Shown here: piece by piece, positions 46,452 to 54,565 of the stretch
How the letters are laid out: each line of letters starts with the position of its first letter
How positions within the stretch are numbered: position 1 is the stretch's first letter
Assembly: GCF_003417535.1 (NCBI RefSeq)
Contig: NZ_QVLS01000013.1
Span: forward strand, 123,581-187,580
DNA: 64,000 nt
Direction of reading: 5' to 3'
Source of the DNA: Hydrogenophaga borbori
GTDB lineage: Bacteria; Pseudomonadota; Gammaproteobacteria; Burkholderiales; Burkholderiaceae_C
Program-made: the position numbers and the translations under genes
Notes under the pieces: model-generated
What the model was told of the DNA's origin: nothing
The model's database searches: none
The model's input: only the letters and a program-made list of their open reading frames with translations

Positions 46452-48676
46452 AGGGTCTCGGGTCTCGCTTGACCTGGAAGGCCATCCACCGCTGGCTGGG
46501 CCTGACGGTGGGCAGCCTGGCCGTGGTGCTGGGTGTCACCGGCGCCGTGCTGGCGATCGATCCGGTGCAGCAGGCGTGGCAGGCACCCGCCGCCCCGGGC
46601 GATCTGCCGGTGGCGACGCTGGTGGACCGCGTGTTGCGCACGGTGCCCGACGCGGAAGAAATCCGGCACCTGCCCTCGGGCGCCATCGTGGTGTTCAGCT
46701 TTGTTGGCGACCAGCCGCAGGCGTCTTACGTGGACCCGGCCGATGGCCGGGTGCTGGGTGCGTGGCAGGCCTCGGCGCTGCCGCGCTGGGTGAAGAACCT
46801 GCACCGCTCGCTGCTGCTGGGCGACGCGGGGCGCTGGGGCGCGGCGGGCATTGCGCTGGCCATGGGCCTGGTGTGCGCCTCTGCCCTGGTGCTGCTGCTG
46901 CGCCGCATGGGGGGCTGGCGGCGCCTGACGGCGCGGGTGCGTGGCTCGCTGGCGCAACGCCTTCATGTGGTCACGGGCCGGGTGGTGCTCGTTGTCCTGA
47001 GCCTCACGTCGCTCACGGCGCTGACCATGAGCGCGTCCACCCTGGGGTGGGTCGCGCTGGACGCGGGGACAGAGCCCGACGCGCTGTCGGTGGTCACCGG
47101 CCAACCGGCGCTGCCCGCCGCGCAGTTGGCCACGCTTCAAGGCATGGCTGTGCGGGATCTGCGCAAGCTGAATGTTCCCGGCACCACCGACCCAGAGGAC
47201 ACCTGGACAGTCGCCACGGCCCAAGGTCAAGGCTGGATCGACCGGTATTCGGGGCAACTGCTGGCCTGGCAGCAAGCCACCGTGGCGCAGCGCGTGTACG
47301 ACCTGGCCGTGGTGCTGCACACGGGCGAATCGGCCTGGCCCTGGGCCGTGGTGCTCGGCCTCGTGGGCGCCAGCGTGCTGCTGTTCTGGCTGTCGGGCGT
47401 TGTCATCTGGTGGCAGGCCCGCCGCCAGGCGCCCAAGATCACGGGCAACAGCCCGCTGGCACAGGCCGACGTGTTGATCTACGTGGCCAGCGAAGGCGGC
47501 AGCACCTGGGGCTTTGCACAAACGCTGCAGGACGCGCTGCGCCCGCTGGGCCTGCGCGTGCACACCAGCGCGCTGGAGAACTTTCAAACCACCGCCGCCA
47601 CGCGGCAGGTGTTCGTGCTGGCGGCCACCTATGGCGAAGGCCAGGCCCCGGCCCACGCCAGCCATGCCCTGGCGCGCATCGCCAAGCTCAAGGCCGGCGC
47701 CGTGCCGGTGACGGTGCTGGGCTTTGGTGACCGGCAGTTCCCGGCCTTCTGCGGCTTTGCGAAAGTGCTGGACCAGACGCTGCGCGCGCGGGGCTGGCCC
47801 TCGCTGCTGCCGCTGGAATGCATTCACCAGCAATCGAGCCAACAGTTCGCCCGCTGGGGCCTTGCCTTGGCGCAGGCACTGGGCAAACCGCTGGTGCTGG
47901 AGCATGTGCCGCGCGTTCCGTCCACCACAACCCTCACGCTGATCGAGCGCCGGGACTACAACGGCGGTGCCGGGCCGGCCACGGCGATCCTGCGCTTTGC
48001 GTGGCCGGCACAGCGCCTGGGCGAGCGCCTGCGCGGGCAGGGCCTGGCGCGGTTCGCGGCGGGCGACCTCGTGGGCATCCTGCCGCCGGGTTCGGCCGTG
48101 CCGCGCTACTACTCGCTGGCCTCGGGCCAGCAAGATGGCTTTCTGGAGATCTGCGTGCGTCAGATGGCCGGCGGTCTGTGCTCCACGCATTTGCTGGGCC
48201 TGAAGCTGGGCGACAGCGTCACCGCTTTCATTCGGGCCAACCCGGGTTTTGCCTTGCCGCGAACGCGTCGGCCCGTGCTGCTGATCGGTGCGGGCACGGG
48301 CGTGGCACCGCTGGCCGGGTTCATCCGCCGCAACGACAGGCACCGCCCCATGCACCTGTACTTTGGCGGGCGCGACCCGGCGCGGGACTTCTACTTCGGC
48401 CCCGACATCCAGCGCTGGCTCGCGCAGGGGCGCCTGACCACCTTGCACACGGCCTTCTCCCGGGTGCCCGACGGTGGGGGCTATGTGCAGGATGCCCTGC
48501 GACGCGACGCCGAACAGCTGCGCGAGCAGGTTGCACGGGGCGCCATCGTGCGGGTCTGCGGCGGCCGCGCCATGGCGCAGGGCGTCACCGAGGCGCTGGA
48601 CGCGGTGCTGGCGCCCCTGCAGCTGAGCGTGGCCCAACTCAAGGCCAGCGAGCGCTATGCCGAAGACATCTTCTGA
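46448..48676 (+). CDS. PepSY transmembrane / flavodoxin / FAD-NAD(P)H reductase fusion
   Basis: 742 residues from a GTG overlapping the previous stop. Four membrane helices (about residues 16-37, 132-154, 178-198, 298-321) bracket a periplasmic PepSY region (128 residues or more between helices 1 and 2, and 3 and 4). A flavodoxin domain starts near 340 (LIYVASEGGSTWGFAQTLQD), then an FAD domain (RYYSLASGQQDGFLEICVRQ, about 553-572) and an NAD(P)H domain (LLIGAGTGVAPLAGFIRRND, about 611-630; YFGGRDPARDFYFG; final ERYAEDIF as in CysJ). It would carry electrons from cytosolic NADPH through FAD and FMN across the membrane, presumably to the flavinylated DUF2271 partner. Confidence 0.9.
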   Translation: MKGLGSRLTWKAIHRWLGLTVGSLAVVLGVTGAVLAIDPVQQAWQAPAAPGDLPVATLVDRVLRTVPDAEEIRHLPSGAIVVFSFVGDQPQASYVDPADGRVLGAWQASALPRWVKNLHRSLLLGDAGRWGAAGIALAMGLVCASALVLLLRRMGGWRRLTARVRGSLAQRLHVVTGRVVLVVLSLTSLTALTMSASTLGWVALDAGTEPDALSVVTGQPALPAAQLATLQGMAVRDLRKLNVPGTTDPEDTWTVATAQGQGWIDRYSGQLLAWQQATVAQRVYDLAVVLHTGESAWPWAVVLGLVGASVLLFWLSGVVIWWQARRQAPKITGNSPLAQADVLIYVASEGGSTWGFAQTLQDALRPLGLRVHTSALENFQTTAATRQVFVLAATYGEGQAPAHASHALARIAKLKAGAVPVTVLGFGDRQFPAFCGFAKVLDQTLRARGWPSLLPLECIHQQSSQQFARWGLALAQALGKPLVLEHVPRVPSTTTLTLIERRDYNGGAGPATAILRFAWPAQRLGERLRGQGLARFAAGDLVGILPPGSAVPRYYSLASGQQDGFLEICVRQMAGGLCSTHLLGLKLGDSVTAFIRANPGFALPRTRRPVLLIGAGTGVAPLAGFIRRNDRHRPMHLYFGGRDPARDFYFGPDIQRWLAQGRLTTLHTAFSRVPDGGGYVQDALRRDAEQLREQVARGAIVRVCGGRAMAQGVTEALDAVLAPLQLSVAQLKASERYAEDIF

Positions 48677-48686
48677 AGCGGCTGCA

Positions 48687-49643
48687 ATGGGCAGGCACAG
48701 CACCCTGCACGGCCCGACCATGGGCACGCGCTGGTCGGCCACGGTCGACACCGACAGCCGCCTGGACCTGGCGGCCTTGCGCGTGGACCTCGCCGCGGCG
48801 GTGGCGCAGGTCGACGAACAGATGTCGCCCTGGAAGCCCGACAGCGACCTCATGCGCCTGAACCGCGCGCCTGTGGGCACCTGGGTGGACCTGCCCGCCG
48901 AAACGCTGGAGGTGCTGGACAGCGCGCTCGATGTCCAAGGCCTGAGTGCGGGGGCGTTCGACCCCTGCGTGGGGGACCTGGTCGACGCCTGGGGCTTCGG
49001 CGCGGTGCGCGACGCACCCGACGCGGCCGCCATCCGCGCCGCGCGCCAGCCCAGGCCGCCCACGGGGCAAGGCGGCCTTGAGCTGGAACGGTCCGCAGGC
49101 CGAGCCCGCAAACGCGCGCCCCTGCAGCTCGACCTGTGCGGCATCGCCAAAGGCTACGCGGTGGACCGCATGGTCGCGGTGTTGCAACGGCACGGTGTGC
49201 GGCACGCACTGGCCGCGCTGGACGGAGAGCTGCGCGCCGTGGGTCGCCAGGCCAGCGGCGCGCCCTGGGCCGTGGCGCTGGAACGCCCCGAGGCGGGTCT
49301 GCGCGCGGTGCACGGTGTCATCGAGCTGGACGACCTGGCCGTGGCCACCTCGGGCGACTACCGGCGCTTCCTGCGGGTGGGCGATGCGCGCCTGGCCCAC
49401 ACCATGGACCCGCGCCGCCGCGCGCCGGTGAACAACGCGGTGGCGTCGGTCACCGTGCTGGCGCGCACCTGCATGCACGCAGACGCCTGGGCCACGGCCT
49501 TGCTGGTGGCGGGTCCCGACGAAGGTCTGGCCATGGCACAAGGCATGGGACTGGATGCGCTGTTCCTGCTGCGCAGAGCAGAGGGATTGGTGGAACTGGG
49601 GCTGGGTCGGTTGGGCGAATCCGCAGAGCCGGCCAACGGATGA
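48687..49643 (+). CDS. apbE: FAD:protein FMN transferase
   Basis: 318 residues from the ATG at 48687; an in-frame ATG at 48657 overlapping the upstream gene by 20 bases is possible. ApbE signatures: MGTRWSATVDTDSRLDLAAL, MSPWKPDSDLMRLNR, LQLDLCGIAKGYAVDRMV (Mg/flavin site), ALDGELRAVGRQASGAPW (usually GGElra), VATSGDYRRFLRVGDARLAH and TMDPRRRAPVNNAVASVTV. It transfers FMN from FAD to a Ser/Thr of partner proteins, here most likely Ser91 of the DUF2271 product. Neither possible start gives a signal peptide or lipobox, unusual for an enzyme with an exported substrate. Confidence 0.92.
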   Translation: MGRHSTLHGPTMGTRWSATVDTDSRLDLAALRVDLAAAVAQVDEQMSPWKPDSDLMRLNRAPVGTWVDLPAETLEVLDSALDVQGLSAGAFDPCVGDLVDAWGFGAVRDAPDAAAIRAARQPRPPTGQGGLELERSAGRARKRAPLQLDLCGIAKGYAVDRMVAVLQRHGVRHALAALDGELRAVGRQASGAPWAVALERPEAGLRAVHGVIELDDLAVATSGDYRRFLRVGDARLAHTMDPRRRAPVNNAVASVTVLARTCMHADAWATALLVAGPDEGLAMAQGMGLDALFLLRRAEGLVELGLGRLGESAEPANG

Positions 49644-49730
49644 CCTTCGACCGCGCCCCGCGGGGGTGACGCCAGGGCCCGGTGCCGCCAGAATGCCCCT
49701 TCACCCGAACCCACCCAGGAGGCTTCCCGC

Positions 49731-50159
49731 ATGGCAACCCAGCAACTGCACCGTGGCCGGCTCATCGACCACATCCAGCTCGTGGTGCGCGACCTTGCGG
49801 CCTCGCGGCGCTTCTACACCGCCGTCCTCGACACCCTGGGCATTCCCATCGGCGGCAGCGACGACAGCTACTTCTGGGCCGATGAGCTCTTCGTCTCCAC
49901 CGCCGACAGCATCGCCGCGCAAGGCCATCTCACCGGCCGCCACCACCTGGCCTTCCAGGCCGCCAGCCGCGCGGCGGTGGACGCCTTTCACAAGGCCGCC
50001 CTGGCCCATGGCGGGCGCGACAACGGCGGCCCCGGCGAGCGCCCCTACCACCCGGGCTACTACGCGGCTTTCGTGCTCGACCCGGACGGCAACAACATCG
50101 AGGCCGTGTACCACGGCGAGGCCGAGCGCAGCGCGCCCTCGGTCAGCATCCGCTTCTGA
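49731..50159 (+). CDS. VOC-family protein (glyoxalase/extradiol dioxygenase fold)
   Basis: 142 residues. Starts LIDHIQLVVRDLAASRRFYT, the typical first betaalphabeta strand with a His metal ligand; the second repeat has HHLAFQAASRAAVDAFHKAA and ends DPDGNNIEAVYHGEAER with the conserved Glu/His positions. CCAGGAGGCTTCCCGC precedes the ATG. The reaction (glyoxalase, resistance or dioxygenase type) cannot be fixed. It is convergent with another VOC gene, 21 bases between stops. Confidence 0.88.
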   Translation: MATQQLHRGRLIDHIQLVVRDLAASRRFYTAVLDTLGIPIGGSDDSYFWADELFVSTADSIAAQGHLTGRHHLAFQAASRAAVDAFHKAALAHGGRDNGGPGERPYHPGYYAAFVLDPDGNNIEAVYHGEAERSAPSVSIRF

Positions 50160-50180
50160 AGCGGGCCCGCTCGCCGGGTC

Positions 50181-50678
50181 TCAGCGCGCCGGGCGGGCCT
50201 CGCCGCGCCAGGCCTTCTCGATCGCCGCCACGTCGATCTTGCGCATGGTCATCATCGCGTCGAAGGCGCGCTTGGCCGCCGCGCGGTCGGGGTCGTTGAC
50301 GGCCTCGGTGAGCACGCGTGGCGTGATCTGCCAGGACACGCCCCACTTGTCCTTGCACCAGCCGCATTCGCTTTCCTGGCCGCCGTTGTTCACGATGGCG
50401 TTCCACAGGCGGTCGGTCTCGGCCTGGTCGTCGGTGGCCACCTGAAAGGAAAAGGCCTCGCTCTGCTGGAAGGCGGGGCCGCCGTTGAGGCCGAGGCAGG
50501 GCAGGCCCAGCACGGTGAACTCGACGGTGAGGACATCGCCCTCCTGGCCCGAGGGGTAGTCGCCGGGCGCGCGCATCACGCGGCCCACCGCGCTGTCGGG
50601 AAAGGTCTGGGCGTAGAAGCGCGCGGCGTCGAGCGCGTCGCGCTCGTACCAGAGGCAGATGGTGTTTTTGGCCAGCAT
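50181..50678 (-). CDS. VOC-family protein, PhnB/3-dmu-9_3-mt type
   Basis: 165 residues. It begins AKNTICLWYERDALDAARFY, has VLGLPCLGLNGGPAFQQSEA (the LNGGP signature of the PhnB-like 3-demethylubiquinone-9 3-methyltransferase group), NNGGQESECGWCKDKWGVSW (WCkDrwGvsWQ motif) and ends with RAFDAMMTMRKIDVAAIEKA. Despite the group name these proteins are not methyltransferases of proven function. The start ATG is at 50678. Confidence 0.88.
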   Translation of the reverse strand: MLAKNTICLWYERDALDAARFYAQTFPDSAVGRVMRAPGDYPSGQEGDVLTVEFTVLGLPCLGLNGGPAFQQSEAFSFQVATDDQAETDRLWNAIVNNGGQESECGWCKDKWGVSWQITPRVLTEAVNDPDRAAAKRAFDAMMTMRKIDVAAIEKAWRGEARPAR

Positions 50679-50982
50679 TCAGCGTCTCCTGATCCAGTGA
50701 GCGGGCACGCCCCGCACGGCGTCGTGAGGCCCAGCTTACAGGGCCGGCGACTTGATGCACATCCATCCGCCTCGACGATCCCCATCGGCGCGCGCCAACC
50801 TAGAGTGGCACACGGCAGGAAAGACATCCCGGCCACCCCCAGGCAGCCTGGGCAACTTCGACGGCACGGTGGTGTGGACCCATGCGCCGGCCACCTGGCA
50901 GGGCCAACCGGTGGTGGCCTTCGGCTCACCGCAGGCGGGGGCGGGCTTGTACGGCCCGCGAAGTGATCGCGACACCCCCGTG

Positions 50983-51005
50983 AAAAAACCGGCCCTCGGG
51001 CCGGC
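50983..51005 (-). terminator. Intrinsic terminator of the TRAP operon
   Basis: Read on the - strand: CCGGCCC, two-base loop GA, GGGCCGG, then six T. It lies 20 bases after the dctP stop and ends the gntK-dctQ-dctM-dctP operon. Confidence 0.88.
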
Positions 51006-51024
51006 TTCTTCTGTGGCAGCGGGC

Positions 51025-52047
51025 TTACTTGCCGCCGCGCGCCTTGGCCACCGCCGCCTGGGTTTCCTTCCACAGGTCTTCACCCACGTTGCTGGCGATG
51101 CCGGCGTTCACCGCGCTGAGCTTGTCGCGCATGCGGTTGGCCTCGGCGGGGCTGAGCTGGTTGATCTGCATGCCCTTGCCCTTGAGTTCGGCCAGGGCCT
51201 TGTCGGCCTCGGCGCGCGTGTCCTTGCGCTCGAAGTCGCGGCTCACTTTCGCGGCGTCCGCCAGCACCTTGCGCTCGGCCGCGCTCAGCTGGTCCCACCA
51301 CTTCTTGCTCACGGTCACGATCCAGGGGCTGTAGACGTGGTTGGTGACGGTGAGGTACTTCTGCACCTCGTAGAACTTGCTGGAGAGGATGGTGTTGTAC
51401 GGGTTCTCCTGGCCGTCCACGGTCTTGGTTTCGAGCGCGGTGAACAGCTCGGAGAACGGCAGCGGCACGGCGTTGGCGCCCAGGGTCTTGAAGCTGTCGA
51501 TGAAGACGTTGTTCTGCATCACGCGCAGCTTGATGCCGTCCAGGTCTTCCAGCTTGGCCACGGCGTGCTTGTTGTTGGTGAGGTTGCGAAAGCCGTTCTC
51601 CCAGTAGGCCAGGCCCACCAGGCCTTTCTCCTGCAGCTTGTCCATCACCTTCTGGCCCACGGGGCCGTCGAGCACGGCGTCGGCTTCCTGCGCATTGTTG
51701 AACAGGAAGGGCGTGTCCCAGATCGCCATCTCCTTGGTGATGCCCACCAGCGTGGCGGTGGAGCCCACCATCATTTCCTGCGCGCCGCCGATGAGGGCCT
51801 GCTGCATCTGCACGTCCGAGCCCAGCGCGGCGGCACCGATGGCGCGCACGCGCATCTTGCCGCCCGAGGCTTTCTCCACCTCCTGCGCGAACAGCTTGAC
51901 CGCGCGGCCCTGGTTGGAGTCTTCGTTGAGGCCGTAGCCGAAACGGATGATGCGCGGCTTGAAGTCCTGCGCATGGGCCAGGCCGCCGGCCACGGTGGCC
52001 AGGGCCACCGACAGCGTGATGGCGAGTTGCTTGAATTTCATGGTCAT
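51025..52047 (-). CDS. TRAP transporter solute receptor (DctP family)
   Basis: 340 residues with a signal peptide (MTMKFKQLAITLSVALATVA to AHAQ). The mature DctP fold shows IIRFGYGLNEDSNQGRAVKL, FAQEVEKASGGKMRVRAIGA, LDGIKLRVMQNNVFIDSFKT (conserved carboxylate-binding Arg in LRVMQN) and FSELFTALETKTVDGQENPY. It delivers a carboxylate or sugar acid from the periplasm to the DctQM membrane unit. CCCAGGAGATGACC precedes the ATG. Coupling to gluconokinase suggests gluconate or a related aldonate as ligand (inference). Confidence 0.94.
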   Translation of the reverse strand: MTMKFKQLAITLSVALATVAGGLAHAQDFKPRIIRFGYGLNEDSNQGRAVKLFAQEVEKASGGKMRVRAIGAAALGSDVQMQQALIGGAQEMMVGSTATLVGITKEMAIWDTPFLFNNAQEADAVLDGPVGQKVMDKLQEKGLVGLAYWENGFRNLTNNKHAVAKLEDLDGIKLRVMQNNVFIDSFKTLGANAVPLPFSELFTALETKTVDGQENPYNTILSSKFYEVQKYLTVTNHVYSPWIVTVSKKWWDQLSAAERKVLADAAKVSRDFERKDTRAEADKALAELKGKGMQINQLSPAEANRMRDKLSAVNAGIASNVGEDLWKETQAAVAKARGGK

Positions 52048-52096
52048 CTCCTGGGTTGTTGGCGGCGTGCGCCGTCGGGTGAAAACGGGAAGGGGT

Positions 52097-53374
52097 TCAG
52101 AACATCCACTTGAGCGGCTGCAACACGATCGCGGGGAAGCCGATCAGCAAGGCCAGCATGGCGACATAGACCAGCAGGAAGGGCATCACCCCGCGGATCA
52201 CCGGCTCCATGCGCAGGCCGCCCACGCCGGCCACCACGTTGAGCACCGTGCCCACGGGCGGCGTGAGCAGGCCCAGGCAGCCGATGAAGATGAAGACGAA
52301 GCCGAAGTACACCGGGTCGATGCCGGCCTTGGCGGCGAGCGGCGCGAGCACCGGCGCCAGGATGAGGATGGTGGGCGTGAGGTCCATCACCATGCCCACG
52401 GCGAGCAGGAACACGGCCACCACCACCATGAAGAGGTAGGGGTTCTGCAGCAGGGGGCCCATCACGCCGGCCAGTTCGTTGGGCAGGTCGGCCAGGGTGA
52501 TCATGTAGCTGGCCGCCGTGGCGGCGCCGCACAGGAACATCACCACGCCGGTGGTGCGGGCGGCGTCCACGAACACGCGGTACAGGCCCGCCACGCTGAG
52601 TTCGCGGTACACGAACATGGCCACGATCAGCGCGTACACCGCCGCCACCACCGCCGCCTCGGTGGGCGTGAACAGGCCCAGCCGGAGCCCGCCGATGATG
52701 ATGACCGGCATGAACAGCGCCCAGATGCTGGAGCTCAGCACCGCGCGGCGCTGCGCCCAGCTGGTCTTGTCGGCCACGGGCAGCTGTTCCTTGCGCGAGA
52801 TGCGGCGCCACACCAGGACCAGGCTCACCGCCATCAGCAGGCCGGGCACGATGCCCGCGAGGAAGAGCTTGCTGATCGAGGTGTTGGTGGTCACGCCGTA
52901 GATCACCATGGGCATGGACGGCGGGATGATGGGCGCGATGATGCCGCCCGAGGCGATGAGGCCGGCGCTGGTGCCCTCGGGGTAGCGCTGCTGGCGCATC
53001 ATGGGCAGCAGCAGCGTGGCCAGCGCGGCGGTGTCGGCGATGGCCGAGCCGCTCATCGAGGCCAGCATGACCGAGGCCGCGATCGCCACGTAGCCCAGGC
53101 CGCCCGGGATGTGGCCCACGAAGGCGCGCGCCAGGTCGATGATGCGCCGGCTCAGGCCACCGGCGTTCATGAGCTCGCCGGCCAGGATGAAGAAGGGCAC
53201 GGCCAGCAGGGGGAAGCTGTCGAAGCCGGCCTGCACGTTCTGCGCCAGCAGCTGGGCGTCGAAGAAGTCGAGATGCACCATCAGCGCCAGCGCGGTGAGC
53301 ATGAGCGCGAAGGCGATCGGCACGCCCACCGTCATGGCGGCGAACAGCACCAGCAGGAAGAGCGCGATGGTCAT
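52097..53374 (-). CDS. TRAP transporter large permease (DctM family)
   Basis: 425 residues, about 12 membrane helices, the sodium-coupled transport subunit. Characteristic segments: TVGVPIAFALMLTALALMVH, LAVPFFILAGELMNAGGLSR, SGSAIADTAALATLLLPMMR, IIPPSMPMVIYGVTTNTSIS and LGLLTPPVGTVLNVVAGVGG. It overlaps the dctQ stop by four bases (ATGA). The gap to dctP is 49 bases. Confidence 0.95.
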   Translation of the reverse strand: MTIALFLLVLFAAMTVGVPIAFALMLTALALMVHLDFFDAQLLAQNVQAGFDSFPLLAVPFFILAGELMNAGGLSRRIIDLARAFVGHIPGGLGYVAIAASVMLASMSGSAIADTAALATLLLPMMRQQRYPEGTSAGLIASGGIIAPIIPPSMPMVIYGVTTNTSISKLFLAGIVPGLLMAVSLVLVWRRISRKEQLPVADKTSWAQRRAVLSSSIWALFMPVIIIGGLRLGLFTPTEAAVVAAVYALIVAMFVYRELSVAGLYRVFVDAARTTGVVMFLCGAATAASYMITLADLPNELAGVMGPLLQNPYLFMVVVAVFLLAVGMVMDLTPTILILAPVLAPLAAKAGIDPVYFGFVFIFIGCLGLLTPPVGTVLNVVAGVGGLRMEPVIRGVMPFLLVYVAMLALLIGFPAIVLQPLKWMF

Positions 53375-53850
53375 GCGGCACCTCCCTCGCGCCCGCCACG
53401 CAGCTCGTTGGCGGCCTGCAGCACCAGCAGCAGGGCCATGCACACGCCCATCACGAAGATGGCGCCCGCCGCCAGCGCCAGCGGGTAGTTCATCACCGGG
53501 CTGCGGCTGTTCATGCCCACCACCACCTGGGCCCAGGCGCCGGTGATGAGGTAGTAGAGCGACAGGCCGATGAGCGCGCGCGTGAGCCAGCGCAGGGCCG
53601 CGGCGGGCTTGCCGCTCAGGCGCGTGGTCACCAGATCGAAGCCCAGGTGCTTGCCCTCGGCGAAGGTCAGCGTGGCCGCGACGGAGACCAGCCAGACGAA
53701 CAGCAGGCGGGACAGTTCTTCCGACACCACCCAGCCCGTGCCCCACACGTAGCGCAGCACCACGTTGCCGAACACCGCCACCACCATGCCCAGCAGGCAC
53801 AGGGCCAGCAGGCCCTCGGCCAGGTGCTTGATCGCGTTCAAGGCCTTCAT
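53371..53850 (-). CDS. TRAP transporter small permease (DctQ family)
   Basis: 159 residues, four membrane helices. LLALCLLGMVVAVFGNVVLR with the following YVWGTGWVVSEELSRLLFVW is the usual DctQ core, and AEGKHLGFDLVTTRLSGKPA is the conserved cytoplasmic loop (about residues 67-86). It forms the membrane unit together with DctM. It overlaps gluconokinase upstream and dctM downstream, each by ATGA, so three proteins are translationally coupled. Confidence 0.92.
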   Translation of the reverse strand: MKALNAIKHLAEGLLALCLLGMVVAVFGNVVLRYVWGTGWVVSEELSRLLFVWLVSVAATLTFAEGKHLGFDLVTTRLSGKPAAALRWLTRALIGLSLYYLITGAWAQVVVGMNSRSPVMNYPLALAAGAIFVMGVCMALLLVLQAANELRGGREGGAA

Positions 53851-54383
53851 GCGCGCACCTCCTCGCCCGGCGCGGGCACCGAGCGCACCCAGTCGGCCAC
53901 GGCGTCCACGAGCTCGGGCAGCGGGCGCATGGCATCCAGCGCCAGCACGCCGGGCTCCAGCGAAGGATCTTCCAGCGCCTCGAACTGGCTGTCGACCAGG
54001 CTCACCGGGAACAGGTGGCCGGGGCGCGTGGCCACGCGATCGCGCGCCTGCTCGCGGCTCAGTTGCAGGAACACGAAGCGCAGGCCCGGCGCGGCGGCGC
54101 GCAGGCGCTCGCGGTAGCGCCGCTTGAGCGAGGAGCAGGTGAGCACCACGCCCTCGGTGCGCGCGGCGAGCTGGGCCGCCAGGGTGTCGAGCCAGGCGGC
54201 GCGGTCGTCGTCGCTGAGGGCGATGCCGCCGCGCATCTTGGCCAGGTTGGCCGGCGGGTGGAAATCGTCGCCCTCCAGCAGCGGCAGGCCCAGCGCGGCA
54301 GCGCTCTGCTGGCCGAGGCTGGATTTGCCGCAACCGGCCACGCCCATGACGACGAGGCGGGTAGGAACAGGGTTCAAAGCCAT
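53847..54383 (-). CDS. gntK: Gluconokinase
   Basis: 178 residues. Phosphorylates D-gluconate to 6-phosphogluconate. The P-loop is LVVMGVAGCGKSSLGQQSAA (about residues 10-29), the substrate region is LLEGDDFHPPANLAKMRGGIALSDDDRAAWLD-like (EGDDFHPPANLAKMR), followed by LTCSSLKRRYRERLR and ATRPGHLFPVSLVDSQFEAL. The ATG at 54383 is used; an operator-like sequence lies immediately upstream where a ribosome-binding site should be, so translation may be leaderless. It heads the operon with the TRAP genes and feeds edd/eda elsewhere in the window. Confidence 0.93.
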   Translation of the reverse strand: MALNPVPTRLVVMGVAGCGKSSLGQQSAAALGLPLLEGDDFHPPANLAKMRGGIALSDDDRAAWLDTLAAQLAARTEGVVLTCSSLKRRYRERLRAAAPGLRFVFLQLSREQARDRVATRPGHLFPVSLVDSQFEALEDPSLEPGVLALDAMRPLPELVDAVADWVRSVPAPGEEVRA

Positions 54384-54400
54384 TTGGTAGCGCTGTCCAA
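54384..54400. promoter_or_regulatory. Putative LacI-type operator next to gntK
   Basis: TTGGTAGCGCTGTCCAA, sharing GGTAGCGCT-N-TCC with the site at 54512-54529. It abuts the gntK start codon, so a bound repressor would block both transcription and initiation. Its symmetry is imperfect. Confidence 0.6.
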
Positions 54401-54511
54401 TGAATCCGAAAGAAACGGCCCTGGGAACAGGACCGTCTGCGGGCGTCGCGTTCACTCGGGGATCGCTCTGAACTGTGTGATGATCAGGGCGAATCCGGAT
54501 GCGAAGCCCGC

Positions 54512-54529
54512 TATGGTAGCGCTATCCTA
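54512..54529. promoter_or_regulatory. Putative LacI-type operator next to the regulator gene
   Basis: TATGGTAGCGCTATCCTA, an imperfect 18-bp palindrome centred on the perfect octamer TAGCGCTA, 36 bases before the regulator's TTG start. The shared core with the gntK-side site marks both as likely binding sites of the divergent LacI-type protein. Confidence 0.68.
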
Positions 54530-54565
54530 TTGCCGATCCGCACCACCCATCGACAGGGAAAACCC

